12,409 nucleotides of DNA from Verrucomicrobiales bacterium (GTDB lineage: Bacteria; Verrucomicrobiota; Verrucomicrobiia; Verrucomicrobiales; Akkermansiaceae): assembly GCA_003527555.1 (NCBI GenBank), contig DPWT01000144.1, positions 1-12,409 on the forward strand, given 5' to 3'. The translations under genes were made by a program, and so were the position numbers. The first letter of the stretch is position 1; each line of letters begins with the position of its first letter. This document shows positions 1-7,434 of this stretch, one piece after another. The notes below the pieces were generated by a model. The model had not been told where the DNA came from. It worked only from the letters and a program-made list of their open reading frames with translations, and ran no database searches.

Positions 1-15
1 CCTATTAACAAGATC

Positions 16-2556
16 ATGCCGCAACCAAAAATTAAAGGATTAGAAGTGCTTGGCCTCGTGGGCGAGGGCTCATGCGGTACTGTTTACGTGGCTCGTAATA
101 CTTCAAAATCGAAGCCCCTAATACCAAAAATTGAGTGGTATGCTGTGCGCGTTTTCAACTCGCTCGCCGTGAACCGCTCACTCGTTGAGAATATGGTTAA
201 GCGGCTCGCACGTGTTCAACAACCGAAAGGACTTGTTCCTGTCGTTTGGTCTCAATCCGAGCAAGGCAACCGCTGTATGGTAATGCCCCTCTACGCTGAT
301 ATTCATGAGGATAAAGCTACCATAAAGACCAGATCACTAGACGATCGTCTTAATGATTATGCCTCAAAAGATAGCTGGTTAATCATCGATCAAATAGCCA
401 ACGCTCTGGCTGGCATGCACCAGAACCACTTGCCACACGGGAACTTAAAACCGGGAAATATCTTTTTTGACGAAAATAATCAAATAATCTTAACAGACTA
501 CGCCATGGGACATATGCCAGGCGTAGGGGTATCTCCCTATACAGACGCCTTACTCTACGCAGCACCGGAACAGATTCATGATCCAGAAGGCTACACTGAG
601 GGTAAGGGGTATGGCTGGGATACCTATGCATTTGCAGTACTAGCATTTCACATCCTAACAGGAAAAATGCCCCGCTGTGAGGCCTCATTAAGTAAGGTCA
701 CCACCGAAACTGATGATCCTCATATCACTGGTGTCCAAGCAGATATTGTTAAGCTGGCTGAGCTCCACGAACATCGTGAACTAAATAATTGGCCTGAAGA
801 GAGCACAGACGAACAGGAACAAAAAAAACGGCGGGTCATTCAACGATGCCTGTCACTGAATCCCAAAGACCGTTATAAAGACGTAACAGAAATCATTCAT
901 GCGTGGAAGACGATCGAGAACGATGCAAGGGAAACACACGAAAAGGCAAAACTTCACAAAAAAATTATTCTTACCAAGATTGGTATGTTTACCGCACTCG
1001 CATTTGCTGCTGCAGGTGGAATCGCTTGTCTTATTCTCAAGGATAAACTCAACGCTGAAAAAAGCCGCCGCACTAATGACATCGAGGCACGTGAGCAAAC
1101 GATTACTGAACTCAAAACAGAACGTAACAATGCAAAAACAGCTCAAATCACGGCAAAGGCAGCCCAAACCAAGGCTGAGAATCACGAGGCTAATCTTCGC
1201 GGCCAGCTGATGGCTCTTGGCGTAACAAATGATCGCATCCTCGCATGGATCATGCGTAGCCGCAACACAGACCTTCCTGAACTCAAAACGATTACCACAG
1301 ATGCCGAAGTGCTTGAAGTCGAGCTATCCAACTTTCTCGAGCAAACCGAGGGAGAAGATCAATTCCAACAGCTACGCGCACGCATCGCCATGCAGCTCGC
1401 CGAACTCGCTATTCATCAACAAAAAACCGTCACAGCAAATGAATTGTTGGTTAAATCTCTAGCCGCCTGGAAATCCACTGGTATTGAAGAATCTGGATTC
1501 AATTACCGCTTCGCAAGGGCACGCCTAATCACTCTTATTCAATCGCTCGATCAAAAAAACAATAACCTGACCGATGCCATCTTACAGGACACAAGAGCCG
1601 CAGTGCGCGATCTAAAAAATGCTGACCCAACTGAAATAAGCCGTATTAATGCACTAATGCAGGTTATTGAGGGTCGCCTAATCCAAAATTCTAACCCCGC
1701 CAAGGCACTTGAGCATTTACAACTCGCCATCAAGGAATTGAATGCGATTGGTAAAGCTATTCCAGACAATGTCACTGTGCGCTCTGATCTAGCACATTAT
1801 AATTTACAATCCTCAACCATAGCAGATAGCCTCGACTTGGTAGAAGATGCCACACGCTTACGCGGCACCGCAGCAACACACCTAAAGTGGTTATTAGAAA
1901 AAAATCCCAGCCTCAAACCCGCTAAGGTAAAACTTGCCGCACTAGAAATAATGGCTGCGGAGTTAAACATGCAAGAGGGAAACGACCGCGAGGGCGCCAA
2001 GAAACTTGCCGCAGCAGAGATACTACTGAAGGGTTTACCGGAAGACGACACTGCTCCAGACGGCGCTTCTATCCAGATTGCTGCGGCCAAAGGACTTCGC
2101 GCAGTAATCATGCGTGATCTGGGTCGAACAACCGAAGCCGCTAAGACACTCGATAAAGCGGTTTCCATTACCGAAAGAATTGTTAAAGCGAACCCTAAAT
2201 CATCTGAGCCAATTTATCGACTTGCTGTTTTTAAGTGGAAACGCGCTGGATTAGCGGGGGACAACGGAAATACCGATACCGAGCTCAAGCTGGGCAGTGA
2301 AGCCGCCGATCTTATGCAGCGCTTACTCAATCAGGGTGCAGGCAAACGCGATACAAAAATACGCCGTTCTCTCGCCTATCTTTATGGTGACCTTGGGCAT
2401 ACCGCAGCCGATAAGGGGCAAAAAAAACAATCTGCTCAGTATTTCAATAGTGCCTCCAAAATGTGGCAAAGCCTAATCCAGAAAATAGGCAGGAAAAGTG
2501 AGTTCATCGAAGGGCTGAAGTGGAGCCAGCAGCGCTACAAGGAGGCGAGCAACTAG
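16..2556 (+). CDS. Membrane-anchored Ser/Thr kinase-like protein (probable pseudokinase) with TPR-like C-terminal region
   Basis: This 846-residue protein has a eukaryotic-type kinase fold at about residues 8-298, then a membrane segment (about 318-341), an Ala/Lys/Glu-rich probable coiled coil (about 345-398) and a long helical TPR-like region (about 405-846). The glycine loop (G16-E-G18-S-C-G21), APE-type motif (A183-P-E185), subdomain IX Asp202 and subdomain XI Arg286 are present. Key catalytic residues are not: the VAIK lysine is Arg45, the HRD motif reads H141-G-N143 so the catalytic base Asp is Asn, and DFG reads D161-Y-A. K145 and N148 are kept. A pseudokinase sensor or scaffold is inferred, with the kinase domain cytoplasmic and the TPR-like part outside; weak residual activity cannot be excluded. 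No Shine-Dalgarno precedes the ATG, and the frame is open to the window edge, so a slightly longer N-terminus is possible. The gene ends 3 nt from the convergent peptidase gene. Confidence 0.9.
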   Translation: MPQPKIKGLEVLGLVGEGSCGTVYVARNTSKSKPLIPKIEWYAVRVFNSLAVNRSLVENMVKRLARVQQPKGLVPVVWSQSEQGNRCMVMPLYADIHEDKATIKTRSLDDRLNDYASKDSWLIIDQIANALAGMHQNHLPHGNLKPGNIFFDENNQIILTDYAMGHMPGVGVSPYTDALLYAAPEQIHDPEGYTEGKGYGWDTYAFAVLAFHILTGKMPRCEASLSKVTTETDDPHITGVQADIVKLAELHEHRELNNWPEESTDEQEQKKRRVIQRCLSLNPKDRYKDVTEIIHAWKTIENDARETHEKAKLHKKIILTKIGMFTALAFAAAGGIACLILKDKLNAEKSRRTNDIEAREQTITELKTERNNAKTAQITAKAAQTKAENHEANLRGQLMALGVTNDRILAWIMRSRNTDLPELKTITTDAEVLEVELSNFLEQTEGEDQFQQLRARIAMQLAELAIHQQKTVTANELLVKSLAAWKSTGIEESGFNYRFARARLITLIQSLDQKNNNLTDAILQDTRAAVRDLKNADPTEISRINALMQVIEGRLIQNSNPAKALEHLQLAIKELNAIGKAIPDNVTVRSDLAHYNLQSSTIADSLDLVEDATRLRGTAATHLKWLLEKNPSLKPAKVKLAALEIMAAELNMQEGNDREGAKKLAAAEILLKGLPEDDTAPDGASIQIAAAKGLRAVIMRDLGRTTEAAKTLDKAVSITERIVKANPKSSEPIYRLAVFKWKRAGLAGDNGNTDTELKLGSEAADLMQRLLNQGAGKRDTKIRRSLAYLYGDLGHTAADKGQKKQSAQYFNSASKMWQSLIQKIGRKSEFIEGLKWSQQRYKEASN

Positions 2557-2559
2557 GTT

Positions 2560-4077
2560 TTAATCGATAAATTCAACAAGATCTCTGCGCATTTTCTTAA
2601 GGTCCGGCTCGTTGAGGTAAAACATGTGTCCAGCATCATACCATTTTATAGTAATATTCTTACGCTGTGGTTGTGGGATTTTCATGTGGTCAATGCTATG
2701 CAGTATGCCGCCAGGAGGGGTCGCAAGATCCGTATGGCCACACTGAACGAGAACACGAAGATGTGGGTTGTCGCGCATGGCTACCGCAAGACGAGACGAG
2801 GTATTAACGATATCATTTTTTTTGCCCCAATCCCATGGGTGAACGTTAGCAATAATCTCATAAGGTTTCTCATCTACCCAGCCTAAACCGCCACCCAGAT
2901 ATCCTAACATCGCTGTGGAAAAAGCACCTTTAGCAACGGAAAAAGAAGGGTCATAATAAGGTGTGTCAGATGCTTTTTCCTGTACCGGCCATGCCACACG
3001 CGCATCAAATCTACCAATCACAATACCCTGATCCCTGAGTAATTCCTTACGAAAACGTGAAGAATTGATACGTAAATCATATTGTAAGATTAACGATGCC
3101 GATAGTCCCGTAAATGCAGAAAGTTGTTTGGCGATGTTTTCCCTTTCTAGTTGGCTCAGTGCGTAGCCTTTGAGTAATGCTGTGGCATAAGCACCCGATG
3201 CAAATTTCTGCGAATTTTTTACCAGAGTATTGCGATCACCTTTCACCTTACCATGATAATGCGCAACCGCTGTCATGGCTGGTAAATATGCAATATACGA
3301 TAAATCATTCCCAATACTTGGCCGCAACGTACGAAAATCCATCAAGCTGGAAAGTAAAACAACACCATTTAGACTCATGCCATACCTATTTTGTAACTCC
3401 ATAGAAAGTCCAGCGGCGCGAACGCCACCGTAGCTTTCTCCTAACAAATATTTCGGCGACCCCCAACGCTTGTTTTCAGTCACCCAGCGGCGGATAAAAT
3501 CACCCACCGATTTAATATCTTGGTCAAGCCCGTGGAAGTTTTCTTTCTTATTTTCAGTACGCGAGTAACCAGTGGATACAGGGTCAATAAATACAAGGTC
3601 GGCCACATCGAGGATCGACTGTGGGTTGTCTCTCACTCTAATCGGTGGCGCTAGAGGTTTAGTGCCATCTGACGACGTAGGGACGATTTTGGGTCCGAGA
3701 GCCCCTAGATGCAGCCAAACAGCCGATGACCCCGGCCCACCATTAAAGGCAAAAAGGACAGGTCGCTGATTTAGGTCATCTATATCCTCGCGGGTATAGG
3801 CAACATTAAAAATGGATGCGCGCGGTGTTCCATCATCTTTTTTGATAACCAGTCGCGAAGTGGTCACCTTGTAGTCGATTTTCTTACCATCGATTGTCAC
3901 GCTACCCTTTTTTTCAACACTCTGGAGGTTTTCCTCCACACTTTTGTTCGTAGCTCGCTGGTTTTTCTCATTGTTCTCGCTCTCGGCGCAGAGCAGTGGG
4001 CTAGTAGAGAACGCGAGACAAAGTCCACCAGCGAGCGCGTAACTGCGGGGTGAGCAATTTTTTGTATTCATGATCAT
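2560..4077 (-). CDS. Secreted S10-family serine carboxypeptidase
   Basis: The product belongs to peptidase family S10 (serine carboxypeptidase, alpha/beta hydrolase fold), which removes C-terminal residues from peptides. From the ATG at 4077 it has 505 residues. An N-terminal signal peptide (hydrophobic core about residues 14-28, cleavage probably after Ala31) indicates export. The oxyanion-hole motif NGGPGSS lies at 112-118. The catalytic triad is complete: Ser215 in GESYGG, Asp450 in HTDLATPP and His484 in AGHM. The family block FIDPVSTGYSR follows the oxyanion motif. The frame stays open to a TTG at 4122, but that adds 15 charged residues before the signal peptide, so an ATG start at 4077 (or 4071, two codons later) is preferred. 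There is no well-spaced Shine-Dalgarno. It is divergent from the HDAC-like gene, with which it shares a 99-bp upstream region. Its substrate is unknown; it is probably periplasmic peptide turnover. Confidence 0.92.
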   Translation of the reverse strand: MIMNTKNCSPRSYALAGGLCLAFSTSPLLCAESENNEKNQRATNKSVEENLQSVEKKGSVTIDGKKIDYKVTTSRLVIKKDDGTPRASIFNVAYTREDIDDLNQRPVLFAFNGGPGSSAVWLHLGALGPKIVPTSSDGTKPLAPPIRVRDNPQSILDVADLVFIDPVSTGYSRTENKKENFHGLDQDIKSVGDFIRRWVTENKRWGSPKYLLGESYGGVRAAGLSMELQNRYGMSLNGVVLLSSLMDFRTLRPSIGNDLSYIAYLPAMTAVAHYHGKVKGDRNTLVKNSQKFASGAYATALLKGYALSQLERENIAKQLSAFTGLSASLILQYDLRINSSRFRKELLRDQGIVIGRFDARVAWPVQEKASDTPYYDPSFSVAKGAFSTAMLGYLGGGLGWVDEKPYEIIANVHPWDWGKKNDIVNTSSRLAVAMRDNPHLRVLVQCGHTDLATPPGGILHSIDHMKIPQPQRKNITIKWYDAGHMFYLNEPDLKKMRRDLVEFID

Positions 4078-4176
4078 GGCAATTGTGTCATCAACCTTTA
4101 ACCCGCTTTTCCGATTCTTCAAACTTCAATCTTCCCACTCGAGTAATTCTCCGTAAGCTGAAATTATCCTTTTGCC

Positions 4177-5100
4177 ATGCGCTGTTTTTACTCATCTGAC
4201 CTTGATCTCAAAATGGAGCTGCCCAACGGCAGCCCGTTTCCTAGTGATAAGTTCTCAGCAAGCCGCGAAATGCTACTACAAAACGGCATCCTCAGGCCGG
4301 AGGAAATCATCGATGTCTCACAAACCGACCTCCATGTGCTCAAGCGCGTGCATGACGGTGAGTATTTATCTAAAATCTACCACGGCGCACTCGACCGGCG
4401 TGAGCAGATCGAGCTCGGACTGCCTGCTAATCAACGACTCTTCGCTCGTTGCGCTAGTGAGGCTGAAGCAACCCGCCAGACATGCCACGCGGCACTCACC
4501 GAAGGTGTTGCTGTATGTCTCGCAGGTGGCACCCACCACGCGTTCAAGGGTCGTGGTGAAAAGTTTTGCGTATTTAATGACGTCGCCATTGCTGTGCGCG
4601 ATCTTCAAGAAAAACAACCGGGCGTCCGCATCATGATTGTCGACACCGATGCCGCTCAAGGAAATGGCACTAATAGTCTACTTCGTGACGACCCACGCGT
4701 CTTCACTTATTCAATTCATGTTGGTCAAGCTGGTAAACAATCTCACAAAACGGAGGGCAATATGGATGTAGAAACGGTACGCTACGTCGAGGGTGATATG
4801 TACCTCAATCAGCTATTCAATACCCTCGCCGGCGCGCTCGATGTGTTTAGCCCAGATCTTGTGATTTGGGTTGCAGGTGCCGACAACCACTCAAATGATT
4901 TGTTAGGTAACATGATGCTTTCCGTTGCTGATATGCAGCGCCGCGACAACGTTATCATTCGTGCATTTATCAAGAACCGCATTCCGCTCGCTATCCTCTA
5001 CGGCGGCGGCTACAACCGACAGCCAGAACTGACCGCAAAACTTCACCGGAATACAGTCGCAAGTGCCAAAAAAATTATCGGTGAGTTTGGAAAAATATAA
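4177..5100 (+). CDS. Histone deacetylase / acetoin-utilisation (AcuC-type) superfamily protein with a substituted zinc ligand
   Basis: This 307-residue cytoplasmic protein spans the whole arginase-fold HDAC domain. Recognisable blocks in order are the N-terminal PFPSDK segment (20-25), the paired active-site histidines H120-H121 in GGTHHAF, FCVFNDVA (130-137), the metal loop D156-T-D158-A-A-Q-G-N-G-T165, G-A-D236 and the active-site Tyr279 in GGGYN. Family members hydrolyse acetyl-lysine or related amides using zinc bound by Asp, His and Asp. Here D158 and D236 match the Asp ligands, but the His expected two residues after D158 is Ala160 (codon GCT, two changes from a His codon). Catalysis may therefore be lost or changed. 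There is no signal peptide, and no Shine-Dalgarno before the ATG. It is divergent from the S10 peptidase and converges on the HEAT/VHL-like gene 19 nt downstream. Fold assignment is secure; substrate and activity are not. Confidence 0.88.
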   Translation: MRCFYSSDLDLKMELPNGSPFPSDKFSASREMLLQNGILRPEEIIDVSQTDLHVLKRVHDGEYLSKIYHGALDRREQIELGLPANQRLFARCASEAEATRQTCHAALTEGVAVCLAGGTHHAFKGRGEKFCVFNDVAIAVRDLQEKQPGVRIMIVDTDAAQGNGTNSLLRDDPRVFTYSIHVGQAGKQSHKTEGNMDVETVRYVEGDMYLNQLFNTLAGALDVFSPDLVIWVAGADNHSNDLLGNMMLSVADMQRRDNVIIRAFIKNRIPLAILYGGGYNRQPELTAKLHRNTVASAKKIIGEFGKI

Positions 5101-5119
5101 TCCATAAGCTATATCAAAA

Positions 5120-5707
5120 TCATTTTTTTTCCTTCCGGTCACGCGCTGCGATAGTCCAGCCGTTCTTATTAATTCTGTAAACTCCCAAGGGGTTTTTGGC
5201 AGCATCAGTGACCAACCAGACATGTCCTATATAGGTGCGCGCACAGACATCGCTCGCGCCAGGCTTAAGCAAGCCACGCCACATTTTCCGATTGCCGTTA
5301 CTTTCAATCCAAAAAATACGCACAGGGTTTTTTGTCATATTCCGGAAAGTGACTTTTACGGCCCGGCCTCCCATGGTTGATCGATATTGGCCGTTATTCA
5401 AAATTTTCGGATCGATCCATTTTAGCTCTTTTCGCATATCTGCAAAATACTCTAGCACACCCTCTACTCTAGCATTCACTTCTGGGTCAGCATGCTTTTC
5501 CATTTTCCGAAGTATATCTTCAGCAGGCTGTCCCATTTCCTGCAATTTTTTGACCGCTAATTGGCGGACGGAATACCGCTCGTCAGCAAGTTTCTGCAAC
5601 AGCTCCACCACGATGAGCCGTGTGGGTTTCTCAGTAGCACCGGTCAGGGGCATACTAAAAACATAAAGAATAAAGACTAAGCAGGGTGAAAATAATCTCA
5701 ATGTCAT
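5120..5707 (-). CDS. Secreted HEAT-repeat protein with a VHL-beta-like C-terminal domain
   Basis: The 195-residue protein starts with a signal peptide (hydrophobic stretch about 8-20, cleavage probably after Ala24). Residues about 28-92 form a short helical HEAT-like segment: paired helices with an ADERYSVRQLAVKKLQEMG pattern and then a DPEVNARVEGVLEYF helix. Residues about 113-180 resemble the beta domain of the von Hippel-Lindau protein: VKVTFRN, then FW followed by an NG turn, LKPG, and TYIGHVWLV, which aligns with the human VHL SYRGHLWLF block. By eye, VHL Trp88, Tyr112, His115 and Trp117 correspond to W133, Y159, H162 and W164. This similarity was recognised from memory, not searched. 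The role is unknown; export suggests a binding or scaffold function in the periplasm, not ubiquitin ligase recruitment. The C-terminus is Lys-rich. It converges on the HDAC-like gene and has its own upstream region beyond the fasciclin gene's terminator. Confidence 0.8.
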   Translation of the reverse strand: MTLRLFSPCLVFILYVFSMPLTGATEKPTRLIVVELLQKLADERYSVRQLAVKKLQEMGQPAEDILRKMEKHADPEVNARVEGVLEYFADMRKELKWIDPKILNNGQYRSTMGGRAVKVTFRNMTKNPVRIFWIESNGNRKMWRGLLKPGASDVCARTYIGHVWLVTDAAKNPLGVYRINKNGWTIAARDRKEKK

Positions 5708-5804
5708 CTAGATTAGATGTTAATTTACATGCGCATATAATCACAAGGTGAATTCCACATATTTCAATATTAAATAGCCTGCTTGTAGTGACAGCCAACA
5801 TAAC

Positions 5805-5836
5805 AAAAAAAGAGGGATCCATACGGATCCCTCTTT
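5805..5836 (-). terminator. Intrinsic terminator of the fasciclin gene
   Basis: A perfect 12-bp inverted repeat (5809-5820 and 5825-5836, arm aaagagggatcc) closes a 4-nt loop (atac). On the minus strand it is followed by more T residues, ending at 5805. It lies about 19 bp beyond the stop codon of the fasciclin gene. The arms are GC-rich near the loop and A/T-rich at the base, so part of the U tract could pair with the A run. It separates that transcript from the downstream HEAT/VHL-like gene on the same strand. The A run on the other side gives it some bidirectional character, but no plus-strand transcript is expected here. Confidence 0.88.
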
Positions 5837-5854
5837 GAGAAATAATGTGGAAGA

Positions 5855-7054
5855 TTAGTTGCTCGTCATGGCAGACCGTGCGTGATCGAGACCCTTACGG
5901 AGCACCCATGCCCGAGTAGTGTCGCAACTAGTTTTCTGAGCGCGGTCGACAACCATTGCGAGGTCTTTGCGCATCGCACAGCTCACATGAGAACTCTTAG
6001 TCAATGAGACTAATGTTTGCTGGTAAATATCTGCACACTTTCCGTGGTTACCGTGGTTGAATACTGGAACACCCTTATCAATAGCTGCTTCAATCATCCG
6101 CGATGGATTAGTCATTACTTGCTGTGTCATCGCTTTTGTTTTGGGTAGGAGAACAGAATCAATCACGTGGATCACTCCGTTGTCACATTTGATGTCAGTG
6201 ACTACGATCTTAGCTCCGTTGACATTGAAGACGCCATTATCAATTGCGAAGTTCAGTTTTTCGCCGCTAAGCGCTTTAGCTGATTTTGCATTGAGGGCAC
6301 TACCAGCGGATACTTTCCCGGAGACTACATGTAGCGTAAGAATCCCCTTGAGCTTGTTGCGGTTTTCTGGCTTGAGGAGGGATTCTACGGTTCCTTTTGG
6401 GAGCGCTTTAAAGGCTGCATCAGTCGGTGCAAAGACCGTTAAGTTGTCATTACCTGTGAGCACTTTACTAAGTCCAGCAGCATCGACAGCCGCCAATAGC
6501 GTGTTGAATTTGCCAGCTTTCTTCGCCACATTTGCAATGTTGTTCTTAGGCTCTGGCGGAAGAATCACGGAGTCGATGACGTGGATTACGCCGTTTGATG
6601 CTTTGATGTCGGCGGAGACTAATTTCGCTCCGTTGATGTTTACTTTACCATTATTGAAGGCGATTTGCACTGGCTCACCTTGCAGGGTTTTTGCATTTCT
6701 TGCAGCAAGTGCTTGCGATAATCCGATATTGCCCTGCACGACGTGGTATTTGAGAATCGACTGTAGCTTGCTCTTGTTTTCTGGTTTCAAGAGAGTTTCG
6801 ACTGTGCCTTTGGGCAATTTAGCGAATGCTGCATCAGTAGGTGCAAAGACTGTGAATGGGCCCTTACCTTTGAGAGCTCCAGCAAGATCTGCAGCACCAA
6901 GGGCAGCTGCGAGCGTCTTAAATGAACCTGCTGCAACGGCAGTGTCGACGATGTCTTTTCCCTCATTGCAATGGTTAGTGTGGCAGTTCCCAGCGGTTGC
7001 TGTGGATGTTAGCGCGAGTGACCCTATAAGGGCAGTTGTAGCGAGTATTTTCAT
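5855..7054 (-). CDS. Secreted protein with two fasciclin (FAS1) domains and a Cys/His-containing C-terminal module
   Basis: The 399-residue product has a signal peptide (residues 1-21, cleavage ATA/GN), then FAS1 domain 1 (about 34-167), FAS1 domain 2 (about 172-305) and a separate helical tail (about 310-399). Each FAS1 unit shows the H1 block TVFAPTDAAF (68-77; 206-215), PKGTVE with LLKPEN, and the H2 block GVIHVIDSV with LP. The YH motif is KYHVV in domain 1 but TLHVV in domain 2. FAS1 domains usually act in adhesion or extracellular binding. The two units are so alike that an internal duplication is likely. Near the mature N-terminus is a short Cys/His patch (C24, H25, H28, C29). The tail carries C340, C359 and C377 plus several His; I do not recognise it as a named domain. 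The start codon has no Shine-Dalgarno but fits the signal peptide. The gene appears monocistronic, with a strong terminator. Confidence 0.92.
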   Translation of the reverse strand: MKILATTALIGSLALTSTATAGNCHTNHCNEGKDIVDTAVAAGSFKTLAAALGAADLAGALKGKGPFTVFAPTDAAFAKLPKGTVETLLKPENKSKLQSILKYHVVQGNIGLSQALAARNAKTLQGEPVQIAFNNGKVNINGAKLVSADIKASNGVIHVIDSVILPPEPKNNIANVAKKAGKFNTLLAAVDAAGLSKVLTGNDNLTVFAPTDAAFKALPKGTVESLLKPENRNKLKGILTLHVVSGKVSAGSALNAKSAKALSGEKLNFAIDNGVFNVNGAKIVVTDIKCDNGVIHVIDSVLLPKTKAMTQQVMTNPSRMIEAAIDKGVPVFNHGNHGKCADIYQQTLVSLTKSSHVSCAMRKDLAMVVDRAQKTSCDTTRAWVLRKGLDHARSAMTSN

Positions 7055-7434
7055 AATAGTAGTGTTTGTTGGTCAGTTTCTTTGTTGCACCCATCATGGG
7101 TTACATACTGGTCTTCGCCAAATCTCACAAATTGGATTCAAAATAATCACATTTTTTGTCAGAAAATTTATCTTGGTATCCAGGAGGCCCCAGTTCTGGG
7201 AAAACTATGCTCGCAGTTGGTTCACCTCAAAAAGAAAGAACATTGCCGATTTGCTTATGCACAACTAGGAGAGGCGATTATAGATTTTGCCATTGCTGCT
7301 CGATTATGTCGGTGTATGAGGTGCACAACCGATACTAGCCCGTGGAATGCATATCGACAATGCAATGTAAGATATGATCCGCACCATTTTGATGATAAAA
7401 AAGCAAGAGATCACAAGAAATAATCGATGCAATC
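7055..7434. other. Intergenic region without a supported gene
   Basis: This 380-bp stretch separates the divergently oriented fasciclin and dehydrogenase genes, so it should hold both promoters. I could not identify convincing -35/-10 pairs on either strand. Overlapping short open frames on the plus strand (for example 7082-7423, 113 codons, Cys-rich) have no recognisable domain, signal peptide or ribosome-binding site and run in competing frames, so I do not call a gene. A 13-bp interrupted palindrome (acccatcatgggt, 7089-7101) lies in the leader of the fasciclin gene and could be an operator, but the evidence is weak. No tRNA or known riboswitch pattern was seen. Confidence 0.5.

Noticed and set aside
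4078..4122. N-terminal extension of the S10 peptidase to a TTG codon
   Set aside because: It would put 15 charged residues before a normal signal peptide. ATG codons at 4077 and 4071 give a standard exported precursor.
6057..7268. Long 403-codon plus-strand frame opposite the fasciclin gene
   Set aside because: The minus strand encodes clear FAS1 domains with a signal peptide. The plus-strand frame is an antisense shadow with repetitive Ala/Ser/Leu composition.
7156..7338. 60-codon frame containing a Walker-A-like GGPSSGKT
   Set aside because: There is no Walker B, no hydrophobic strand before the loop, no ribosome-binding site, and overlapping frames compete. It is most likely a chance match.
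7082..7423. 113-codon Cys-rich frame upstream of the dehydrogenase gene
   Set aside because: No recognisable domain, signal peptide or start context. It lies in the divergent promoter region of two real genes.
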